Source of the DNA: Mytilisepta virgata | Lineage: Eukaryota; Mollusca; Bivalvia; Mytilida; Mytilidae | Length of the DNA stretch: 64,000 bases | Direction of reading: 5' to 3' | Assembly: GCA_028015205.1 (NCBI GenBank) | Contig: CM051516.1 | Coordinates: 30,022,230 to 30,086,229 of the forward strand | In this document: positions 12,350 to 23,872 of the stretch, one piece after another | Layout of the letters: the number at the start of each line of letters is the position of its first letter | Position numbering within the stretch: position 1 is the first letter of the stretch | Made by a program: the position numbers and the translations under genes | Notes under the pieces: generated by a model | What the model saw: the letters and a program-made list of their open reading frames with translations, nothing else | Told to the model about the DNA's origin: nothing | Database searches by the model: none

Positions 12350-15300
12350 CTGAATTATATTCAATAAGGAATTATTGCTTCAAATAATTTTAAGAAATTT
12401 CTAGTGGTTTTTATTTGACGATACGACGACGATTTTGGGCGAGTTTTGTGGAAATTTACAATGTTAAGCTCTGACCTTGCCAACATGTACATGTCTTCTA
12501 GATCATATAGATTGTGGATTTCTTTGAGATCATGTATGATAAATATTGGAGTTTTTTATACATCAAATAAGTCTCTTATGGTACTTATGTTGCTCTTTTC
12601 TTTTGTCACTTTCTGATTTTCCATTTGGGAACCGTAGGTGTTTTATTGTTTTTTTTTGGGTTTTTTTCCATTTTTCGTTTGTTTTCTAGTGTTTTTATTT
12701 TTAGTTTTACTCTTAATATTCATTAGATTAATATAAGACATTATATATGTTTTGTGACACTTGATTAGACTTCATATTTTTATAAACCTACCGCTTTAAT
12801 CTCTTTAACTTTCGTATAAGATACATTCATTGTATATGCTTCACATTTTATAATAACCTCGTTATAATTAGTTCACGAAATGAGAACTCACCACCAAGAT
12901 CAACAACGATATACTTTAAGTCAGTATCCTTGGCTGTTGTAAGAAGGGGAGACCCAATACAAGTTTGCCGGCCGATTGGAACCTGTTGGCAGTAGATGGC
13001 TGCCGCCTCTGGTTCGAGGGCTAAGCTTAACTTGGAACCTTCTATTCCGGCCTGAAATATACATGTATTTGTAAATCCAAGTTGGAAGTTTTGTTTGATT
13101 TTGGACTTGATTTGTAGTAAGGAAATTATCATATATGCCAGCAATCTGTATTCTTAATTTCTTGGTTCTTTTCAAGTTTTGTGTATTGATATATTGCTTC
13201 ATCCCAACAATGCATACGTGTTTTATGTTCCCTGAAGCTGATGGTACTCTTGACCAGAACTACACTCAGCGGCCACAAATGAGTTCCCACTTGTAAATTT
13301 CAATAATTCATATAAAACTACTTTTTTAGCTCACCTGGCTAAAGCCAGGGTGAGCTTTGCCATCACTTTGCGTCCGTCGTCCGTCGTCCTCCGTCATCCA
13401 TCCGTCCGTTAACTTTTCACATTTCAATCTTATTCTCCAAAACCCCATGGCCAATTGAAACCACACATGGTTAGGATGTTCATTGGTTGGTCCTCTACAA
13501 AGTTTATGTTGTTGGTTCTGATCCAAAATTAAACATGGCTGCTAGGGCCATTTACGCACTCTGATTGGCTAAATCAATTGAATTGACTAAAGCAATTGAA
13601 TTGTTATATCGCAGGAATGATCCTTACATGGGCCTCTACAAATTTTATGTTTTTTGTGCCGATCAGAAATCCAAGATGGCCGCCACCGCAGGACACAGTT
13701 AGCATGGGATCCTATGGGAAATACATACACACATCTTTTTATCAGGAACCGTTTGACAGATGGAAGTAATGTTATGCCGGAATGATCAGATAATTGTCCT
13801 TATCAAAATGAATGTTGTTGGTGCCGGTCAGAAATTCCAAAACATGGCTGCTAGGACCATGTATGCATTCTGATTGGCTGAAATTTAAAAAATCTTCTTC
13901 TCTGAAACTACAAAATTGCAATTGAATTGTTATATTGCAGGAATGATCCTTACAATGGCCCTCTACAAAGTTTATGTTTTTTTTTGTGCCAATCTGAAAT
14001 CCAAGATGGCCGCCACCGTGGAACACATTTAACGTGGGATCCTATGAGAAGTACATACAAACATCTTCTTGTATTATGCCTGAATGATCAGATAATGGTC
14101 CTTAACAAAAATTCATGTTTTTGGTGCCGGTCCGAAATTAAAAAGCATGGCTGCCAGGGCTAATTTTGCACTCTGATTGGCTAACATGGTCCTCTACAAT
14201 TTTTTTTTTGTGCAGAACTGAAATCCATGATGTCTGAAACTGCAGAGCCAGTTGGAACCAAACTTGGAAGAAATGGTCCTGAAATTGTCCACCACAGTCA
14301 AACTTAGTTAAACATAGGGCCCTATGGGAAAATTAATTAAAAAATCATATTGTCTGAAACCACTATGCCATTTTTAACAAAACTTGGCACCAATGGACCT
14401 TAGATAGTCCTTTTTCAGAATTGTGTCCGATGACCTGGACTGTCAACGAAGATGGCCTCGACTGCTGAACGTTGTTTAACTTAGGACCCTTTGGGAAAAT
14501 ACATTAAAAAATCTTCATGTCTGAAACCACTGAGCCAATTGGGACCAACCTTAGCAGTAATGGTCCTTAGATGGTCGTCTTTCAGCATTGTATATGATGA
14601 CCAGAAATGTAAAACCAAATTGGGTGCCACAGCCGAACTTTAGTTCAACATATGACCCCAAGTGAAAATTCATTCAAATATCGACTTATCTGAGACCTCT
14701 TGGCCAATTAGGACCACACTTGGCAGCAATGATCATTAGATGGTCCACTTCCATAAATGTGTCCACTGACCTGGCCTGTCAATCAAGATGGTCACCAAAG
14801 CTGAACTTAGTTTAACATACGACACTATGGAAAAATTTAATTTGCAGTCACCATACCTTAAACTTGGCCATTTGGAACCAAACTAATGCTAGCAATGGTC
14901 CTCTTTCAGAATTGTGTTTGATAATCTTGAATGTCAAATAAGATGGCCACCACACCCTAACTTTGTTTAACATTGTACCTATGGGAAACATGAATCAAGA
15001 TAAATTTCCAGTCCTGCTGAAGGTGGACAGGTTAAATCCAGGTGAGCGATACAGGCTCTTGAGAGCCTCTAGTTTCAAAATGCTGTCCTTATGTTACTTC
15101 TTAAAATCACATAATTATGAAATTTTAACGATAGATATCAGAAATATTTATAGTTTCTATGGATAATTTTGAAATTTTTCTGTAATATCGAATGTTGGAG
15201 GGAGAATTCGTTATTTTAAAAAAAAAATAGGGTTTTATGCGCTTCAAAATTACGTAGGAGGAAATTGTTCAGTTAAAAATTACTATTTGTACTTTAATTG

Positions 15301-18300
15301 TGAATTCAAAAAAAAAAAAAACAATAAAACATTACATTATTTTGATATCATCGTTATAAGTTATATATCAATATAAATTTCATTAAAATCAGAAAAAAAT
15401 TAATAACTTAAGGATTTTTTTTAGGATTGTGGTTTTATATGTGATATATAGGATCATTCCAAGTGGGAATTCACTCTATATCTTCAAATGACGCGTTATC
15501 AGGAGAATATATAAATTGCTGTTACTTTTGTTATTACCGTATTTGTTCCATACATTTTTCTGGTTTAATTTTGAGATTGCAATGAGACGAATTTGTATAT
15601 ACATAAAATTTGATAATCTTCTTTATCATTCATATATACATTGGACGTCAGGAAGTAAGTGCACGGTTTCATAAAGCTTCTCAAATTGAACTTTCCCTCA
15701 GATTTAAAATTTGTAGCGATCTGACTTGATCCAGTTATTTGAGTTAAGGATAAATTGAGGAAATCCTCACATTGACTATGTTTTATGAAAATCGAGCATG
15801 GAATTGATCATTTTATTTTATTTAATATTTATGTTTTAGTTGTTATTGGTTTTTTAGTTTAAAATTTATTATATACCTTTTCAGCAGCTTCTCTCATAAA
15901 CTGTTTAGCTTTATCGTTCCATATTGCTGGTACTGTCAATACAAAATGAATATCGCTTTCCTGTACTATTTCGACCTGTTGTTTAAGCTTTGTCATCAGA
16001 TCATCTTTCAGGAAGTAAATACAGTAACAAAATACATCAAGTGCTAGGATTTCTTTCCCAGTCACATCTTTAATGACAGTAAATCTGTTTAATTTCTGCA
16101 ATCAAAAACCGTACATTTACAATACTAATACCTGGCATGATAAAATATTTATTTCAGATTTTAACTTTTTCAGCTTTGACAACAGCTAAAGAAAAGTTAA
16201 CTGAAAAAATATGCACCATTATAATATTATTAAACGATTACTTCTGTACTTGCCCTGTTATTGGCAAGATGCTTGGTGTATTTACCTTACTAGACACTGA
16301 ACCCGCGCGAGCGCGGGAAAATAAGCATTTTTTTTTTTTTTTTTTTTTTTTTGTGGTGGCCATATTGACTATAAAAAGTTGTTGCGGCCATGTCATTCAT
16401 GGAACAGGAACTCAATATGGATGTTGTGGCAGGCTTCCCATAAACTTTCCTGTCAAGTAGGTGGTTTCAACTGATAGTTTCATGTCTATATATGATGTAG
16501 TATTCCAGAATTGGATGTGAATGCAGACTTTAACCAAGTCAATGAAGCGTGAAATGTAGGTCAACGTGACCCAATTGTCACATGGCTGTTCGTTACTACC
16601 GAAGATGGAAACACTGATGAAGTAGACTATATGCCACGTAGAATTACCAAAATCGACCTTAAGGTTCCATCAAAGTCAAAATCTATGACGAAAACACCAC
16701 ATAGATTGTCAGTATTTTTATTGTTACAATTAATTCTGAACTGGAACTTGATGAAAAGCTTTCATTAAATACACATTTCATAATGCATTACCCTTTTCCT
16801 TCAGAATAAATATGAAAATGAAATTGTAGATGTAAACATTTCCTTAGTGACGGATGAATTTTTCAAACGATGCCGTGAATTCCGTAGAGCATATTTTTGG
16901 AAAATAATTGTTCCAATTGTTCCATTGTCATTATGAGCAGGGCAAGCGAGGCTTAATTTCACAAATATATCCAATAATCAGACGATAAAAGCATTTTTAG
17001 TGTGTGGCTGCGTGTGATGTCCGCGTTTATATATTTATCAAAAATGTCCGAGATAAATTTCGTCATTAATGATAAAGATGACCATTTGTTAAACATATTT
17101 TTATCTAGGGCTTACAGGGAATTGTATGGTAGAGATATATTTAGACAGGTCACATTACAAATGATGTAAAAATAGATAATGGTTGGTGTTATCACTTTGT
17201 GCAAGGTAAACATCCGAGCAATCCAAAAAACACTAAGTTAGGAATTCCTTTGAACTTTACCTTATTTCTTCATAATCTTCAAAGTTCATAACCTTTACAG
17301 TTAGGAGAAATTGCGTTATTGTTGAAAAACAATCCTGAATACATGAAGCGGAAACATCCCACTTGAAGGGGAATGTTTTTAATTTGTTTTATTCTTCTTC
17401 CGTAATTTCAAACAGAAATACATTTAAAATAAGTGCATACTTGTTTATTTAAATCAATTTGTTAAAATGATGCATTCGAGAACCTTCTAAAGTATGTGTT
17501 GGGAGAATTCATATCGGAAAGTGCATACAAATTCCATTTGCACATAAACAAAACTATAGTTTAAATTTATAAATGCAGATTGTCAAATCCGATAATACCC
17601 GTTATAATCTGAACCATACATCGTTTATTTTGAACCACGCGTTTTGCCGCCTTTTCAGCTAATTCGTAAATTTAGTATTATAGATTATATATCTATAACA
17701 TCTAACTCGACCAATAATGACTTATAATTAATTATAAGTCTGTATCAGCTTATCAAATGTTTCTGTATTGTAGAGTCAGTTTCTACTGTTAGCCTTGGTC
17801 AATTAATAAAAGAATTATCTACTAATATGTACCCGGTAACATTCCAACTCAATCATTCCTTTGCTCTGCCATCGTCTGACAGATATAACATTTTTACTAA
17901 CACCAACAATTGATGAGACAACAAAATATATTCACTAATCCATTTAAAATATTCTTGTACCTAAGACCTAATTCCTTCTTTTATGATTTTGGATCAGTAC
18001 AATATTTAGACGAACACTGAAGTTTTTTCCAACTTTTTTTTACAACAATTTATTATTCAAATTTATGTTATTTAAACTGGATTAATATTACATGAGTTAA
18101 TCCATACGAGGAAGGTAGAGTATACATTATTTATATAATAATGTTGTGTTTAGCATTGTCTATGCGAAACTAGTAGCCAAGGTTGAAGACATAGTTCACA
18201 ACATTATTTTTATTATTACACTGGCTGTCAATAATTGTTTGAAAGTAATGCGCAGATTGCCCATCATAAAAGATCATTCAGATATAAATAATGATTATCT

Positions 18301-19151
18301 CCGCCCACCCATACAGTGGCTCCGCCTACTGGCGTGTATAGACATATCAGGCCACTACTATTGAAGGACAGCAGTAGTGACTTTAGAAGATAGATCAATT
18401 CTATGCCAAATTAAAGTATTCTAATTATCAAAGTATATTCTTATAGGAAGGATAATTGTCAATATACTATCAAATAATATAAACATTTAAACAATATCTC
18501 CGGCTTGTTTTGACTTTCAACAAGGAAGCTACAACACAAGATAAGCATAATTCTACCAAAAACCCAAAATAACCACAAGCTGGCTAAAAGACAAGGGTCA
18601 ACAATTTAAACAGCAGGACCTCAGACTCGTACAAAAAGATATAGTTATATAGTATGTATGCCGACCCCACCATAATATTTGGGTTTAATCTCGGTTTTCA
18701 TGGGAGTTTAAATTGTCCATAGTTTATAGTTTTCAATTCTGTGATGTATTTTATATCCAATGAAATATGTGTATTTGTTTTATATACTTTGTTTTCTCCA
18801 AATAATTTCATTGTAATGTATACTTACAGGACTTTCATACAGTAACATCTTGAAAGACTTAAAATAGTACCACAGCTTGTGTTCACCTTCTCTAAGGTTT
18901 GCATATTCGTACTCTGCATCATATCCGAAACTATGAAAAGTTCCATCCGGTCGGAGCAGCATATCAGACGGCATTTTGTATGTCACATGACCATCAAAAC
19001 GTGAAAGCCAATTAAATGTTTGCATATTCAAAGGGTCCTTCTTGTAGTCTGAGAGTAGTGAAATGGCATATCCGGAAAAAGTAGTTCCAATATCCAAGGC
19101 AGCCACGAACGTATCATTTCTGGTGTATTCTGGTCTTTGGTCGCCCAGGTT
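11277..19151 (-). CDS. HSPA12-like heat shock 70 family ATPase gene (four exons seen, first exon missing)
   Basis: Predicted Hsp70-superfamily ATPase of the HSPA12A/B subfamily, expected to be cytosolic. The exons join as 19151-18828, 16095-15877, 13051-12892 and 12349-11277, all with GT..AG borders and consistent phases, giving 591 codons plus stop. In order they hold the phosphate-1 loop (LDIGTTFSGYA), the segment ending LTVPAIWNDKAKQFMREAA, ALEPEAAAIYC, the phosphate-2 loop (VVDLGGGTVDIT, whose codon is split by the last intron), LLVGGFANCS and AVLKGAILFG (adenosine-binding part), and the short HSPA12-type C-terminus. There is no EEVD tail and no classical substrate-binding domain, as expected for HSPA12. 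An in-frame TAA lies just upstream of 19151 and no Met precedes the phosphate-1 loop, so a 5' coding exon must exist. No frameshift or internal stop was seen. Introns carry a Helitron and a hairpin-ended repeat. HSPA12 genes are expanded in bivalves and linked to stress and immunity there; a role for this one is inference. Confidence 0.9.
12892..13051 (-). CDS. HSPA12-like gene, third visible exon
   Basis: 160 bp, starting AGIEGSKLSLALEPEAAA after TTTCAG and ending VVDLG plus one base before GTGAGT. It carries the conserved ALEPEAAAIYC block and the first half of the phosphate-2 loop. Confidence 0.9.
13324..15074 (-). repeat. Hairpin-ended dispersed repeat, intronic copy
   Basis: It reads from the right: GAGAGCCT palindrome (CTCTTGAGAG) and ATCGCTCACCTGG-like end at about 15040-15074. 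It ends on the left with CGTCCGTCGTCC, TGATGGCAAAGCTCACCCTGGC and CCAGGTGAGCTAAAAA, all seen reversed at 13324-13400. Between the ends are diverged tandem units of about 160 bp. Repeated words (in + orientation) are AAGATGGCCGCCAC, GGTCCT, TGTCTGAAACC and GGGATCCTATGGGAA. It sits in an intron of the Hsp70-like gene and has no coding potential. Confidence 0.8.
15877..16095 (-). CDS. HSPA12-like gene, second visible exon
   Basis: 73 codons, phase 0 at both ends. It begins KLNRFTVIKDVTGKE after ATTGCAG and ends REAAEK before GTATAT. The LTVPAIWNDKAKQF segment is the subfamily's hallmark in lobe I of the ATPase. Confidence 0.88.
16290..17684 (-). mobile_element. Non-autonomous Helitron, copy 1
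   Basis: On the minus strand the element starts TCTATAATACTAAATTTACG at 17684 and ends CTAG at 16293-16290. A GC-rich hairpin (CCCGCGCTCGCGCGGG) stands about 10 bp before that end. It is inserted between A and T, with no target duplication. These are the defining Helitron termini. A second element in the window (42076-42863) shares both ends and most of the interior. About 590 bp (roughly 16922-17505) are absent from copy 2. No Rep/helicase is encoded. It lies within an intron of the Hsp70-like gene, on the gene's strand. Exon-like stretches inside read on the opposite strand (for example TWLFVTTEDGNTDEVDYMP). Confidence 0.85.
16329..16352. repeat. Poly-T tract inside Helitron copy 1
   Basis: An uninterrupted run of about 24 T, next to the GC-rich terminal hairpin. 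The corresponding place in copy 2 has about nine A on the other strand, so the run expanded in this copy. Confidence 0.8.
17685..18827. other. Intron sequence between Helitron and Hsp70 exon
   Basis: AT-rich; no coding region or repeat recognised apart from a short GC-richer stretch (18299-18350, GGCTCCGCCTACTGG). It belongs to the large intron 16096-18827. Confidence 0.6.
18828..19151 (-). CDS. HSPA12-like gene, exon with phosphate-1 loop
   Basis: 108 codons in phase 0, starting N-L-G-D-Q-R-P after the acceptor TTACAG and ending ...KMLLYESP before GTAAGT. The ATP phosphate-1 motif LDIGTTFSGYAIS lies about 18 residues in. The acceptor's pyrimidine tract is weak, so the exact 5' border is slightly uncertain. 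Confidence 0.85.
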
Positions 19152-19185
19152 CTGTAACGTATTATTAATGGTGGGTTGTTAACAA

Positions 19186-20045
19186 AATAAAATTCTTTGA
19201 AACCGATTTTGATGCACAAGATGTGCACATTTCGTCGATTTGCGACTCAACAGACGCTCAAGGCCTAAAATGTTGAAAACCAAAACAACAATCCCAAAGG
19301 TTGAAAGCAAATTCAAAAATACCAAAGGTGACCACAAGGGCAAAAACCATCTAAGGACAGAGCTATGCACGAGGGAGATACTCCTTAGTTTTCACAAAGT
19401 TTATAATTTTGTAACGGTAAATTTTAAGTATCCATTTCGGGATATTATCGAAATGCTAGCACTTGAGCTGTGGATATCCTCAGGGACTTTGAATCCACCA
19501 GCAGTGGGATCGACACGGTGGTTAAAATAAAATTCTTTGATACCAATTTTGATGTACAAGATGTGGACATTTCGTCGATTTATGACTCATCAGTTGAATT
19601 CAATGCCTAAAATTTTGAAAACCAAAACAACAATCCAAAGGTTGAAGAGCAAATTAAAAAATACCAAAATGACCAAAAATGGGTTGAACAAAAACCATCT
19701 AAGGACAGAGCTATGCACGAGGGAGATACTCCTTAGTTTTCACAAATTTTACAATTCTGTAACAGTAAATTTTAAGTATCAATTTCAGGCTAGTATCGAA
19801 ATACAAACCTGCTCTATGGGGCATCTCTATATAGCAAATCACTGTCTGTAAAGGGCACAGTGAAAAAGTCCCATTCATGAACAAAATATGTAAAATTAAC
19901 CTCTATAAAGGGCACCTGCTCATTAAGGGCACTTTTTCTGGTCCCTTAGCTGCCCTTGATAGACAGGTTTGACTGTGTGACTGTACTAGCAAGTAAGCTG
20001 GGGATACTCTCGGGGACTTGGAGTCCACCAGCAGTGGCATTGATT
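19186..20045. repeat. Tandem duplication of a dispersed repeat, second copy interrupted
   Basis: Two direct copies with a period of about 340 bp. Each has AAAATAAAATTCTTTGA, CATTTCGTCGATTT, AAAACCAAAACAACAATCC, a shared block including ACAGAGCTATGCACGAGGG and GAGATACTCCTTAGTTTTC, and then TCAGGGACTTTGAATCCACC. The second copy is interrupted between ATCGAAAT and TAGCA by a 172-bp TIR element (19804-19975). After it the repeat resumes at about 19986 (CTCGGGGACTTGGAGTCCACC). Small frames read across it but are not gene-like. Confidence 0.8.
19804..19975. mobile_element. Small TIR element (MITE) inserted in a repeat
   Basis: The left end CAAACCTGCTCTAT and right end ATAGACAGGTTTGACTG are inverted. 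Both arms carry AAGGGCA-type words (AAAGGGCACAG, AAAGGGCACCTG, AAGGGCACTTTTT). It interrupts the second copy of a 340-bp repeat that is continuous in the first copy, which shows that it is an insertion. Confidence 0.7.
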
Positions 20046-20259
20046 GGTTTAGCGTTTATTCAAGTCAAGTAAATTTAACAAAACATGTACATGGTGAACT
20101 AAGAAAATCGTCCATGTTTATACATGACAATGAATTCAACTTTAAAAACTTCCAGTCTGGTGAAATGAACAAACAACAAAATGGATAACAGGAAATCAAT
20201 CAATAGACAGAACCCTGAACAAAAACAAACGTGAAAGAGCACTAAACGCAGATATAAAC

Positions 20260-20500
20260 TGTAGTGTTTCACTGTTACATTTGAGTTACCCTTCTTTGTA
20301 CAGTTTTAGAGCTAATGCATTTATTGCCGTTCCCATCCCTTTCCCTAATATAGCTCTATAATTTAGCCAAAAGCGAACACGCTCGTTTTTTAGTAAAAAA
20401 AATCCAAAACAAAATCAGAAAAATAGAAGTCCCCCACAGAGTAAGTTTATTTCCCTGCCTGATTAGATATTATTATGTATCTAGAAGTATGCACAAATAG
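20260..20500 (+). repeat. 5' LTR of BEL element, first part
   Basis: Begins TGTAGTGTTTCACTG and matches 36995-37235 of the 3' LTR without a visible difference. It stops at ACAAATAG, where the 9.27-kb insertion starts. Confidence 0.95.
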
Positions 20501-21690
20501 CATATATGTCCAGAAATGTGTGCACAGAATCGCCTATCAGCATTTGTAACCTCTATTAAGGCTTGGTTACTGGTGGTTACAAGGTTACATAAAAGTCTGC
20601 ATAGGGTCCCTTATAATTAATATATGGTCACAATATTATCTCTTTACTTCATGGAAATAGCTGGGTGACATAGAATTTAGAAATATTTTAAATGCTAGGT
20701 TACAGTGGTTACAATGGTAACATGCAGTCACAAAGAATTTTTTTTTGTCAATCTGTCCAGAAAATGGCTTCATTTATATCAAGTTACAAGGTTACATAGG
20801 TTACTCTTTGGTAACACGAGGTTACATAGAATTTAGAAATATTTTAAATGCCAGGTTACAGTGGTTACAATGGTTACAATGGTAACATGCAGTCACAAGG
20901 AATTTTTTTTTGTCAATCTGTCCAGAAAATGGCTTCATTTATATCAAGTTACAAGGTTACATAGGTTACTCTTTGGTAACATCAGGTTACATAGAATTTA
21001 GAAATATTTTAAATGCCAGGTTACAATGGTAACATGCAGTCACAAAGAAATTTTTTTTTGTCAATCTGTCCAGAAAATGGCTTCATTTATATCAAGTTAC
21101 AAGGTTACATAGGTTACTCTTTGGTAACATCAGGTTACATAGAATTTAGAAATATTTTAAATGCCAGGTTACAGTGGTTACAATGGTTACAATGGTAACA
21201 TGCAGTCACAAGGAATTTTTTTTTGTCAATCTGTCCAGAAAATGGCTTCATTTATATCAAGTTACAAGGTTACATAGGTTACTCTTTGGTAACACGAGGT
21301 TACATAGAATTTAGAAATATTTTAAATGCCAGGTTACAGTGGTTACAATGGTTACAATGGTAACATGCAGTCACAAGGAATTTTTTTTTGTCAATCTGTC
21401 CAGAAAATGGCTTCATTTATATCAAGTTACAAGGTTACATAGGTTACTCTTTGGTAACATCAGGTTACATAGAATTTAGAAATATTTTAAATGCCAGGTT
21501 ACAGTGGTTACAATGGTTACAATGGTAACATGCAGTCACAATGATTGGGAACTTAATTATTCCAAAAACAAAATTCTTGGATTCTGTAGGTTACAATGGT
21601 TACAATGGTAACATTGTTTGTATGATAAAAGTTTTATTTGTCTCTTGGATTCTGTAGGTTACATAGGTTACAATGGTTACATAGGTCTAG
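20501..21690 (+). repeat. Left terminal inverted repeat: about 6 tandem units
   Basis: The unit carries GAATTTAGAAATATTTTAAA, a GGTTACAGTGGTTACAATGG run, CATGCAGTCACAAGGAA, a T run, GTCAATCTGTCCAGAAAATG and ACATAGGTTACTCTTTGG. GAATTTAG words occur near 20671, 20829, 20994, 21140, 21308 and 21471, spaced 146-168 bp. Length variation comes mainly from the number of GGTTACAAT repeats. After 21540 degenerate GGTTACAATGG words continue to about 21690. Confidence 0.92.
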
Positions 21691-21928
21691 TTTGTGGGAC
21701 ACAAAATATTTTATTTTCAATTAACCAGTTGGTCGCTACAAACACACAACTATTAAAGAAGATAGAATCACCATAACTACCATGGTATTGCCAACAATTT
21801 ATTCAGAAAATATAATAATATATACAGATATAATTATATCAATATAATAGTCTTATCAATGATATATTTTTTTAATCTACATATGTACACAATAATGCAT
21901 ACTGTTAATTCATGTTAAGTCGCATTAA

Positions 21929-22309
21929 TTATAACTTGCATTTTGATTTATGAATACATGCAGATGCATGCAAAAACTTCTGAATTAACATTATTAAAAT
22001 ATTATTTACACATGAAAAATACATATTGCATAAAAAGTTAACAATATTTGTGATGTATCTCTTTCTGTCTGGAAAGTTTTCTGGAACTCTTTCTGATGCA
22101 AGGGCTAGAGAATTCATAACCTGAATTCCATACTTTGATACAAGTGTCAAAATTATATGATCTTCAGAAGAATTATCCAGTGATATTAGAGGTACATGTA
22201 CTGCTGTCAAAAGATCTGCATATTGATCAATATCTGATGTTGCTCTCATTTGAAATAACTGTTTTCTTGGCTTAGATGTTGACATAGGTAAGGAACATGG
22301 TGATGACAA
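21929..22309 (-). other. Open frame of unknown origin in the foldback core
   Basis: A 126-codon frame read from a TTG, extending a little further upstream (Ser/Pro-rich SLSPLSSPSPLSSP), then MSTSKPRKQLFQMRATSDIDQYADLL and LASERVPENFPDRKRYITNIV. I do not recognise the family. The composition is less repetitive than its surroundings, so it could be an exon of a gene carried by the element or a transposase remnant. No partner exon was found. Confidence 0.25.
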
Positions 22310-22899
22310 TGGAGAAGGAGAGGACAGTGGTGACAGACTACTTTTGTGCTTCTTTGATGAGTTGACTTTAAGTCTTTAAGTCTTTGAAGATTCTCCTTTT
22401 CTTGTTTGGAGTTGACTATGGCACGTCAAACGTTTCAATATTCCAAAAAAATATTTTCAAAAAAAAAAAATTATGTTCAAAACTTACAAATATATATGCA
22501 ATATTTTTCTATTTATATTCAAAAAATAAAAAATTATGTTCAAAACTTACAAATATATATGCAATACTTTTTCTATTTATATATTCAAAAAATAAAAATT
22601 TATGTTCAAAACTTACAAATATATATGCAATATTTTTCTATATATATTCAAAAGATGAAAAAATTATGTTTAAAACTTTATTTTTTTTATATATTTAATA
22701 ATATTGCATTCTGGGTAATATGTGTGCATGCTGGACAATCCGCCCCTTAAGTAGTAGGACAAGTCGAACCCTCTATAAGACATGTCATCCCCTCTGTAAT
22801 CAGGACAAGTCGCCCCTTCGGTTTGCGCTTGTATGAATGCATGTTAACCGAGGTGCTTTTGAGTTATCGTTCTTGAATCTTTTAAATTTGATTGCTAGT

Positions 22900-23044
22900 T
22901 GATTTTTCTGCTCATATACAAAAATCTTTGAAAGTTATCGTTTATCATTACTTTTTGTTAAATGAGATGAAAATAAATATTGTATTAATTGGACATAAAT
23001 ATAGTTTTGGATATTATCTAAAATATCTGTTTTTACTTGGCATG
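22900..23044 (+). repeat. Dispersed repeat, copy 2 (copy 1 at 7984-8141)
   Basis: Near-identical to 7984-8141 apart from a 13-bp gap. It lies in the core of the 22417-23866 element. Confidence 0.75.
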
Positions 23045-23109
23045 ATTACCATATTTAAATGATTTGAGATCAAATGTTCAATGTAGGATAAAAAACTTAA
23101 TTCACATAG

Positions 23110-23373
23110 TTTTTTCACTGACCCCCCCCCCCCCCCCCCCCTCTTAACTTAATTTGGGAAAAATTGATTGACCAATATGGGCATATGCTTTGAGAGTATA
23201 CTTTTTGTATCATGGGTCCTGTTTTTCCTCAACAATGTATGTTTGTTCTGTATATTGACTTGGGACATCACTTGAATCCGTATTTTTCAATCCGAAAATC
23301 GATGTCGGATAACAAAACTTTTGTGCTTCTTTGACCCCCCCCCCCCCCCACCCCCCACCCCCAAACAATTTGA
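23110..23373. repeat. Two poly-C tracts
   Basis: About 21 C at 23120-23141, and a C-rich run with interspersed A at 23334-23373. They lie symmetrically inside the inner inverted pair of the nested element. Such runs are also a common place for sequencing and assembly errors. Confidence 0.8.
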
Positions 23374-23872
23374 ATTAAGTTTTTTTTATCCTACATTGAA
23401 CTTTTGATCTCGTCCCTAAGTAAAGTAAGATATTATCCAGAATGCAATATTATTGAATATATATAAAAAATAAAGTTTTGAACATAATTTTTTCATCTTT
23501 TGAATATATATAGAAAAATATTGCATATATATTTGTAAGTTTTGAACATAAATTTTTATTTTTTGAATATATAAATAGAAAAAGTATTGCATATATATTT
23601 ATAAGTTTTGAACATAATTTTTTATTTTTTGAATATAAATAGAAAAGTATTGCATATATATTTGTAAGTTTTGAACAAATTTTTTTTTTAATATATATAT
23701 ATATATATATAAAATATTGCATATATATTTGTAAGTTTTGAACAAATTTTTTTTTTAATATATATATATATATATAAAATATTGCATACATATTTGTAAG
23801 TTTTGAACATAATTTTTTTTTTAATCAATATTTTTCTTTTAATATTGAAACGTTTGACGTGCCATAGTTGAC

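Larger units (their letters stand above)
22417..23866. mobile_element. Second inverted-tandem-repeat element nested inside the foldback core
   Basis: The ends TATGGCACGTCAAACG and CGTTTGACGTGCCATA are inverted and flanked by the 6-bp duplication GTTGAC (22411-22416 and 23867-23872). Both arms consist of about 64-bp tandem units (TTATGTTCAAAACTTAC, AAATATATATGCAATA): about 4 units on the left (22472-22700) and about 6 on the right (23460-23815), again in opposite orientation. A further inverted pair (AGATCAAATGTTCAATGTAGG at 23067 against 23390-23411) and long C runs lie in the middle. The core also holds the 22900-23044 dispersed repeat. Open frames across the arms merely reflect the repeats. 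Confidence 0.8.

Noticed and set aside
22384..22750. Overlapping frames of 104 and 114 codons
   Set aside because: Both merely translate the 64-bp repeat units of the nested inverted-repeat element.
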